From Blautia sp. (GTDB lineage: Bacteria; Bacillota; Clostridia; Lachnospirales; Lachnospiraceae): a stretch of DNA of 19,288 nucleotides. Every line of letters begins with the position of its first letter. Position 1 is the stretch's first letter. Both the position numbers and the translations under genes were made by a program. Location of the stretch: positions 1-19,288 of the forward strand of contig JAFWDX010000051.1 in NCBI GenBank assembly GCA_017515945.1, in the 5' to 3' direction. Below are positions 14,830 through 19,288 of the stretch, piece after piece. The notes under the pieces were generated by a model, which saw only the letters and a program-made list of their open reading frames with translations, did not search any database and was not told the origin of the DNA.

Positions 14830-15134
14830 GACTTCTCCTCCCCCGCCGCCGTTTCATCCGGGCCGAAGGTCTCTCCCTCCAGATAGCTGTCGCCCGCGTC
14901 CTCGGCGTCGATCTTTCGCAGGGTCAGCAGGAACAGCATGCCGCTGACACCCGCGCCTACCGCAGCCTCCGTGATCGCCAGATCCGGCGACTCGAGCAGG
15001 ATCCATACGATACACATAATGGAGCTGTAGGACATGAAGATCACCACAGCCCGCAGCAGATTTCCTGTCAGGTTCACGCAGATTGCGCAGCCGATCAGCA
15101 GGATCAGCAGGATCACTTCCAGTACAGTCCTCAT
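14826..15134 (-). CDS. MbhD-like subunit (DUF4040; MrpA C-terminal piece)
   Basis: This 102-residue protein has about three helices and the hallmark ESPDLAITEAAVGAGVSG (48-65), preceded by NLLRAVVIFMSYSS. This is the domain found in the C-terminal part of MrpA and as separate MbhD in membrane-bound hydrogenases. The acidic tail (75-102) is soluble. I chose the ATG at 15134 because AGAGGAG lies 8 nt upstream and homologous proteins start at this helix. A start at 15239 would give 35 extra residues overlapping mnhG. Confidence 0.88.
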   Translation of the reverse strand: MRTVLEVILLILLIGCAICVNLTGNLLRAVVIFMSYSSIMCIVWILLESPDLAITEAAVGAGVSGMLFLLTLRKIDAEDAGDSYLEGETFGPDETAAGEEKS

Positions 15135-15138
15135 GCCG

Positions 15139-15552
15139 TCATCTCCTCTTCCGTTTGCGGGCGCCATGGCTTCTGCCGGATGGGCCCTGCTTTTTGTTTT
15201 TTTCAGTATTGCGCGTCTGAGCGGGATGAAGGGGTTCATCCCTGGTCACATGCTCATATAGTTCGGGATTGGTATAATATTCGATCTGACTCATAAGGTG
15301 AGAGGACACCGGAGAAGTCAGCCACAGCAGAACTACCAGCAGCAGGAGTTTGAGGCTGGTCATATTCAGTCCGTTGCCGACGGCCAGGGCCGCCATCATC
15401 AGCAAAATCCCGAGGGAATCACCGATCCCGGCTGCATGCACACGGTTGAGCACAAAGCCAAAGCGCCAGACACCTGCCACCGCGCTGACAAAGCATCCAA
15501 GCGCGCCGATCATCAGAACGGCTGTTATGATAAAACGGATCCAGGCAATCAT
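15139..15552 (-). CDS. mnhG: Na+/H+ antiporter subunit MnhG/MrpG
   Basis: This 137-residue protein has three helices and the family signature NRVHAAGIGDSLGILL (36-51), then LKLLLLVVLLWLTSPVSSHLM. A basic tail (about 105-137, rich in Lys/Arg) extends into the cytoplasm and is longer than usual for the family. It starts with an ATGA overlap on the mnhF stop. The following gene begins 4 bp after its stop. Confidence 0.92.
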   Translation of the reverse strand: MIAWIRFIITAVLMIGALGCFVSAVAGVWRFGFVLNRVHAAGIGDSLGILLMMAALAVGNGLNMTSLKLLLLVVLLWLTSPVSSHLMSQIEYYTNPELYEHVTRDEPLHPAQTRNTEKNKKQGPSGRSHGARKRKRR

Positions 15553-15902
15553 TCCTCATCGCCCCCTTCCTCATCCTGCGGGGTATCCTCTTTCATTTCA
15601 AGGAGGCGGTAGTGTTCCGTTCTCCTGGGGTGCTCAGGAATGTACGTGATGGCGAGGATCAACACGGCGACAAAGCTGATCATGACATAGATCAGGGCCA
15701 CATCGGCCAGATAGCCTTCGTCAAGCAGCACCGTGAGGATGGCAATGGAACATACCACCATCGTTCCGATCATATTTATAGAAAGGATCCGGTCGGTGAC
15801 CCGGGGTCCGATGACCGAGCGGACGACCATGATTCCCATCAGTATCGCCAGAATAACCAGCGCGCCTATATATAGGGCATGAAAAGCAGATTCAGCATTC
15901 AT
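15549..15902 (-). CDS. mnhF: Na+/H+ antiporter subunit MnhF/MrpF
   Basis: This 117-residue protein has three helices with the signature IGPRVTDRILSINMIGT (31-47) and LADVALIYVMISFVAV (65-80). An acidic tail follows. The start is the ATG at 15902, which shares its A with the mnhE stop (TGATG) and has AAGGAG 8 nt upstream. A GTG one codon earlier is possible. MrpE, F and G form the lipid-filled side of Mrp complexes, where sodium is proposed to pass. Confidence 0.93.
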   Translation of the reverse strand: MNAESAFHALYIGALVILAILMGIMVVRSVIGPRVTDRILSINMIGTMVVCSIAILTVLLDEGYLADVALIYVMISFVAVLILAITYIPEHPRRTEHYRLLEMKEDTPQDEEGGDEE

Positions 15903-16450
15903 CACTTATTCTCCTTTTTCGCAGTCCAGGGGGTGCGTCTGACCAGCTCTTTGCGGATCACTTCCAGTGCTCCTGCTTCATGGTCCGCATCCGGTTCATC
16001 CAGCTTTCGCAGGAGCTTCACAAAAGAGGACTCTGTGATCCCGTCGCCATACTCCCTGCGCAGGCAGTGTACGACAAAGAAATCTCCCTCCTGGAAAACG
16101 GTGATCGTACCGGGCGTAAGTGTGATCGAATTGGCCAGCAGGACGTTCTGAAAATCCGTCCGCAGTCCGGAATGGAATTCAATGATCACGGGATCCGGCG
16201 ACGCGTTCGAATCCAGCGCTACACGGATCACATTGGCAGCCGCCAGGACGACTTCGCGGATCAGATTTCTTACATATAAAAGCATCCATGGAATGTTGTG
16301 CAGGAAGCGTTGGCCGATCTCCCTTTTGTAGCCAAGGAAGTGTGAGGCAAACAGATAGAGCACACCGGTGAGGATGAGGCCGATAAGGATGACCTCAAGG
16401 GTGATGGTGCCGTTAAAGATCAGCCAGCATAGAAAAAATAGAATAAACAT
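15902..16450 (-). CDS. mnhE: Na+/H+ antiporter subunit MnhE/MrpE, first gene of the operon
   Basis: This 182-residue protein has two N-terminal helices (about 1-38) and a soluble C-terminal domain with the family signature LLANSITLTPGTITVFQEGD (104-123) ending in VVHCL. The ATG at 16450 has GAGGAG 8 nt upstream. It opens the ten-gene run; each following gene overlaps or lies close. The predicted promoter is at 16631-16659, and a copy of the dispersed hairpin repeat lies in the leader. Confidence 0.94.
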   Translation of the reverse strand: MFILFFLCWLIFNGTITLEVILIGLILTGVLYLFASHFLGYKREIGQRFLHNIPWMLLYVRNLIREVVLAAANVIRVALDSNASPDPVIIEFHSGLRTDFQNVLLANSITLTPGTITVFQEGDFFVVHCLRREYGDGITESSFVKLLRKLDEPDADHEAGALEVIRKELVRRTPWTAKKENK

Positions 16451-16480
16451 GGAGTTATCTCCTCGTATTTTTATACTAGA

Positions 16481-16584
16481 GGGTCTTAATACGTGGAATG
16501 CTTTGCTTCCACGTATTTAGAGCCTCTGCATATACCGCGCGGAAAATCAGGTACATTTTCCATTTATATGTTCGCGCGAGTATA
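16481..16584 (-). repeat. Dispersed ~105-bp repeat, copy B, in the antiporter operon leader
   Basis: Read on the minus strand it repeats the block order of copy A: TATACTCGCGCG, AATGTACCTGATTTTC, CGCGCGGTATATGCA, a hairpin (AATACGTGGAA at 16488-16498 paired with TTCCACGTATT at 16507-16517), then GACCC. Its end is about 30 bp upstream of the mnhE start, inside the predicted 5' leader. Confidence 0.7.
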
Positions 16585-16630
16585 TTCGTAGGAACACGAT
16601 CAAGATTGGGGGGCGTCCCCCTATGTTTTT

Positions 16631-16659
16631 AGCCTATCACTTTGGGAGGCAAAAGTCAA
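16631..16659 (-). promoter_or_regulatory. Promoter of the antiporter operon
   Basis: On the minus strand TTGACT (16659-16654) is followed after 17 nt by TAGGCT (16636-16631). The -35 is near consensus and the -10 is weak. The leader would be about 175 nt and would begin with a GGGGG/CCCCC hairpin (16609-16621). Confidence 0.5.
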
Positions 16660-16682
16660 CGCCGGGTGCGCGCGGGGAGAGA

Positions 16683-16760
16683 TGAGTCCCGGGGACAGGT
16701 TCCCTGACTCATCCATCGATCGTAGATCGAGTGAGTCAGGGAACCTGTCCCCGTGACTCA
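16683..16760. repeat. Inverted pair of REP-like units (BIME-like hairpin)
   Basis: Two 29-bp REP units face each other (16683-16711 and 16732-16760), complementary at all but one position, around a 20-nt centre. It begins 22 bp after the trmB stop. As RNA it would form a very stable hairpin, so it may protect or end the capA-trmB mRNA. No T-run follows. Confidence 0.85.
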
Positions 16761-16782
16761 TTTTGAGGGCCAGGCCTTACAT

Positions 16783-17454
16783 TCATGCAGATGGTTTCAG
16801 AAGTTTGAGTTTCATCATGCAGATGGGATTTCCCTGGGCGGAAAATTTTTCCTCATATTCGGTCATCACATTTCCCACGGATAGTACCGGGTCTGCGTGT
16901 AGATCCATGGTGGATGCGATGAGTTCCCATGCCGGTGCGTTGCGGGCAGTTTCCAGGGAGAAATCATAAAGCTCCTGGTTGTCCGTCTTAAAGATCAGTT
17001 CGCCGTTCTGGCGAAGCACGTGCGTATATCGTTCGAGGAAGCGGGCGGAGGTCAGTCTCCTGTCCGCGTGGCGAGCTTTCGGCCAGGGATCAGAGAAATT
17101 CAGGTAGAGGCGATCCGCCTCTCCGGGCGCAAATACATCGGCCAGCTGCCTGGCATCCATGCGGATGAAGAACAGGTTGTGAAAGGGGCCGTCTTTGTCT
17201 TCTTCTGCGACCCGATGCTGAACAGCCCGCAGAAGTACGCTGTCATACATTTCTATTCCCACATGGATGATCCCGGGATTCAGGCGAGCCTGCTCCATTA
17301 TAAAGCGGCCTTTACCCATCCCGACCTCAATGTACAGAGAGCCGTCCATCCCGGCCCGTTCGCGCCAGTGACCGCGCCAGGCTTCAGGATCCTGCACTAC
17401 AAAGATGCTTTCTTTGATTTCCTCTTTTGCACCAGGTATATTTCGAAGCCTCAT
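16783..17454 (-). CDS. trmB: tRNA (guanine-N7-)-methyltransferase TrmB
   Basis: This 223-residue cytosolic enzyme methylates G46 of tRNA using S-adenosylmethionine. The sequence shows the SAM-binding EVGMGKGRF (about 43-51), GIEMYDSVL, IRMDARQL, the family-defining YLNFSDPWPKARHADRR and the C-terminal MTEYEEKF. The length is normal. The ATG at 17454 has GGGGAGG 4 nt upstream; a TTG one codon earlier is less likely. It lies 25 bp after the CapA-family gene and is probably co-transcribed with it. Confidence 0.96.
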   Translation of the reverse strand: MRLRNIPGAKEEIKESIFVVQDPEAWRGHWRERAGMDGSLYIEVGMGKGRFIMEQARLNPGIIHVGIEMYDSVLLRAVQHRVAEEDKDGPFHNLFFIRMDARQLADVFAPGEADRLYLNFSDPWPKARHADRRLTSARFLERYTHVLRQNGELIFKTDNQELYDFSLETARNAPAWELIASTMDLHADPVLSVGNVMTEYEEKFSAQGNPICMMKLKLLKPSA

Positions 17455-17479
17455 CAATCCTCCCCGTTACTGCAGCAGT

Positions 17480-19012
17480 TTAATAATCCTCGTAGTCTTC
17501 ATAGTCCTCGTAATCTTCGTAGTCTTCGTAGTCTTCGTAATCTTCGTAATCCTCGTAGTCCTCATAATCCTCATAATAAGAATCATCGTCCGAGCTGCCC
17601 GAGGATCCGCCTGATGAGGCATAGGACCCCGCATATTCATCAAAGATCCTGTCGAGTTCATCGGTGCCTGTGGATGGAGTGACTTTGACGGAGAGGATCT
17701 CATCCGCCCTGGCTTTCAGGCCTTCAACAGTCAGGCCGGCATCATAGTACACATTCAGGCTGTGTGAGGCGGCCAGTTCCTCGGTATAGCTGTCGAGCCG
17801 GTATACCCCATAGACACCGTAATCGTAATCATAATGATCGACCAGCGGAATCAGATCCGGAGAAAGAATCGAGATCTCGGTATTCTCCCCTTCCGTCGTC
17901 TTCTGGATCGTAAATTTTGCCAGGCCCCCCAGGCACCTGTCTGTCTGATCCTCTCCGGCCAGGAAATTCCCCAGGCTGTAATAAATGAGCATCTTGTGCC
18001 CGGCTTCATCCGCCATGGTTCCGTAAGGCTGCAATACATGGGGAAAACTTCCGATCAGCACGTCCACGCCGGCATTCAGCAGAAAAGAAGCCCACTGCTT
18101 CTGATACTCATTCGGCATGGTCTGCCCTTCTTCTCCCCAGTGCGCACAGAAGATGATGCAATCCGCCGCGCTTTCCGCCTGCGAGATCATCGCCGAAACA
18201 GCCTCCGTGGAAAATGTGTCCAGCACATAACCGCTGCCGGAGCTGCTCTGGCCCTCCGTCGCAGTCCCATCCTGCTCCTCATAAAACTCGTCGGATCCTT
18301 CTTCCCCGGAGGAATCTCCACCCCCGGATGTAAGACCCGTTGTACTCCCGTTCACAGGAATCACATAATTGAGCAGCGCTACCCGGATCCCGTTGACCTC
18401 CGCAAGCTTTAGGGCAGGACTCCCCGTATGGACTCCGAGTACCTGAACCTGCGGATGCGACGAAGCCCAGTACTGCATCGTCGAGGAAAGACCGTCCTGT
18501 CCCTGATCCGCCGCATATTCCGTCGCAAAGCTCACGACGTCAAAACCGGCATCCACCAGCGCATCCCCGACCTCTGACGGAGTATAATACGGGAAATAAC
18601 CGCTGGCATAATCGTGGCCGGGCGCGAAGGGCGTCTCCTGATTTACGATGGCCATATCCGCGGCCTGAATATCACTGCGGACCTCTTTATAGAGGTGGGT
18701 GTAATTCCACTGGTCATTGTCCAGCTGACCGGAATTAAGTGCATTCTGCTGGATGAGATTATCCCCGACAGCCACCACGGTGGCCGTGGTCACCGTCCTG
18801 TCTGCCGCTGCGGCCGCGCTTCCGTCTGCCTGTGCATTCATAGTGTCCTGAGCGGCTTTCGCCGCCTCCTCGGCTGGCTTTCGCACCATGGAATAGTCAA
18901 GACGGTTAAATATCAGACAAATCAAAGCCAGCACGACCAGTGATACGATCATGCTGACTCTGGAATTGAGTCTTTCTGTAAGATTTAAAGGAAGGTTGTC
19001 ATCTCGTCTCAT
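17480..19012 (-). CDS. Membrane-anchored CapA-family protein with Tyr-Glu-Asp repeat tail
   Basis: This 510-residue protein has a short basic cytoplasmic start, one helix (about 20-36), an Ala-rich linker and an external CapA/PGA_cap metallophosphatase-like domain (about 75-410). Recognisable CapA positions are VAVGDNL (81-86), VNQETP (123-128), HWGEE (291-295), PHVLQPYG (324-331) and YYSLGNFL (344-351). Two usual metal-ligand sites are changed: the NNH motif reads TEY (164-166), and the first histidine before PHVLQ is F323. A Ser/Gly/Glu-rich insertion covers about 223-261. The C-terminus (480-510) is ten YED triplets plus Y. I chose the ATG at 19012 (AGGG upstream, weak); a TTG at 19051 would add 13 residues. 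The family is named for poly-gamma-glutamate capsule synthesis, but many members have other or unknown roles. Confidence 0.88.
   Translation of the reverse strand: MRRDDNLPLNLTERLNSRVSMIVSLVVLALICLIFNRLDYSMVRKPAEEAAKAAQDTMNAQADGSAAAAADRTVTTATVVAVGDNLIQQNALNSGQLDNDQWNYTHLYKEVRSDIQAADMAIVNQETPFAPGHDYASGYFPYYTPSEVGDALVDAGFDVVSFATEYAADQGQDGLSSTMQYWASSHPQVQVLGVHTGSPALKLAEVNGIRVALLNYVIPVNGSTTGLTSGGGDSSGEEGSDEFYEEQDGTATEGQSSSGSGYVLDTFSTEAVSAMISQAESAADCIIFCAHWGEEGQTMPNEYQKQWASFLLNAGVDVLIGSFPHVLQPYGTMADEAGHKMLIYYSLGNFLAGEDQTDRCLGGLAKFTIQKTTEGENTEISILSPDLIPLVDHYDYDYGVYGVYRLDSYTEELAASHSLNVYYDAGLTVEGLKARADEILSVKVTPSTGTDELDRIFDEYAGSYASSGGSSGSSDDDSYYEDYEDYEDYEDYEDYEDYEDYEDYEDYEDY
17483..17575 (-). repeat. 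9-bp coding tandem repeat (YED x10)
   Basis: Ten consecutive 9-bp units of the form TAY-GAR-GAY end at the stop codon of the CapA-family gene. Third-codon positions vary between units while every amino acid is kept, which points to selection on the protein rather than a recent slippage burst. Confidence 0.9.
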
Positions 19013-19151
19013 TCTTTTGCCCTGCGTTTTCTGTTGATGGCTCCGATGCAAAGTGCAGCCGCAAAATACCAGATTCCGTTTGTGGAACGATTCGGCTACG
19101 GCTGACGCCTGACGGTCAATAAGCCTGTTATTTACAATTTAAACGATTCCG

Positions 19152-19288
19152 GTAACTGTTCAGTCAGCACCTCGCATTTACTGCGAGGTGCGTGGGATAA
19201 AAGCCCAACAGCCAAGGCCAGGCGCACTTCCAATGCGACGAAAGGAGCCTGCGCCTGGCCCGTAACTGTGAAGGAGCTTGTGACTGAA
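19152..19288 (+). mobile_element. MITE-like element, copy 4 (cut by the window edge)
   Basis: It starts GTAACTGTTCAGTCAGCACC, contains the CACCTCGCA/TGCGAGGTG hairpin and the GGCCAGGCGCA/TGCGCCTGGCC stem, and stops at GTGACTGAA, a few bases short of the expected right end. Like copy 3 it lacks the 21-bp internal block. It lies about 140 bp upstream of the CapA-family start. The stretch 19013-19151 holds no gene that I can see. Confidence 0.85.

Noticed and set aside
16609-16630. GGGGG/CCCCC hairpin followed by TATGTTTTT as a plus-strand terminator
   Set aside because: No plus-strand gene lies upstream, and it sits just downstream of the predicted antiporter promoter, so it is more likely leader structure.

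Overview
The window looks like chromosomal DNA of an anaerobic gut-type Firmicute, most likely a Lachnospiraceae/Clostridia relative (inference). The reasons are strong AGGAGG ribosome sites, TTGACA/TATAAT-type promoters, a secreted FMN/FAD fumarate-reductase-like flavoprotein, a clostridial-style split Mrp/Mbh antiporter cluster, and a tRNA gene without an encoded CCA. Every protein gene lies on the minus strand except one lipoprotein gene.

Layout, left to right. 1-1082: the first 134 codons of a sensor histidine kinase and its OmpR-type response regulator. 1083-1661: non-coding, with a rearranged copy of a mobile repeat, a hairpin terminator and a dispersed ~105-bp repeat. 1662-3572: exported flavin-dependent reductase with its own promoter and leader hairpin. 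3573-4196: non-coding, with REP-like palindromes, a 30-bp direct repeat and a 194-bp near-perfect inverted repeat. 4197-4592: small zincin-like metallopeptidase framed by oppositely oriented REP arrays. 4939-5481 (+): lipoprotein with a chagasin/I42-like domain. 5482-6485: about 1 kb without genes, holding two 166-bp MITE-like copies, four consecutive GC hairpins (the last three near-identical) and other hairpins. 6486-6558: tRNA-Lys(CTT).

6647-16450 is a ten-gene, tightly overlapping minus-strand operon. In transcription order it holds mnhE, mnhF, mnhG, an MbhD-like (DUF4040) protein, an MbhE-MnhB fusion, mnhC, and then four large proton-pumping antiporter-like subunits (NuoL/M/N, MrpA/D family). 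It resembles the membrane arm of an Mrp antiporter or Mbh/Mbs complex, with the MrpA C-terminal pieces encoded separately. No hydrogenase, NADH or ferredoxin module is in the window. A MITE-like element sits between the last two genes. A TTGACT-17-TAGGCT promoter lies about 180 bp upstream of mnhE.

16783-19012: trmB (tRNA m7G46 methyltransferase), downstream of a membrane-anchored CapA-family protein with an altered metal site and a C-terminal run of ten Tyr-Glu-Asp repeats. A fourth clear MITE copy runs off the right edge.

The most unusual content is the repeat landscape: at least three dispersed families plus a long isolated palindrome. The four-antiporter Mrp-like operon with no visible redox partner is the second point of interest.
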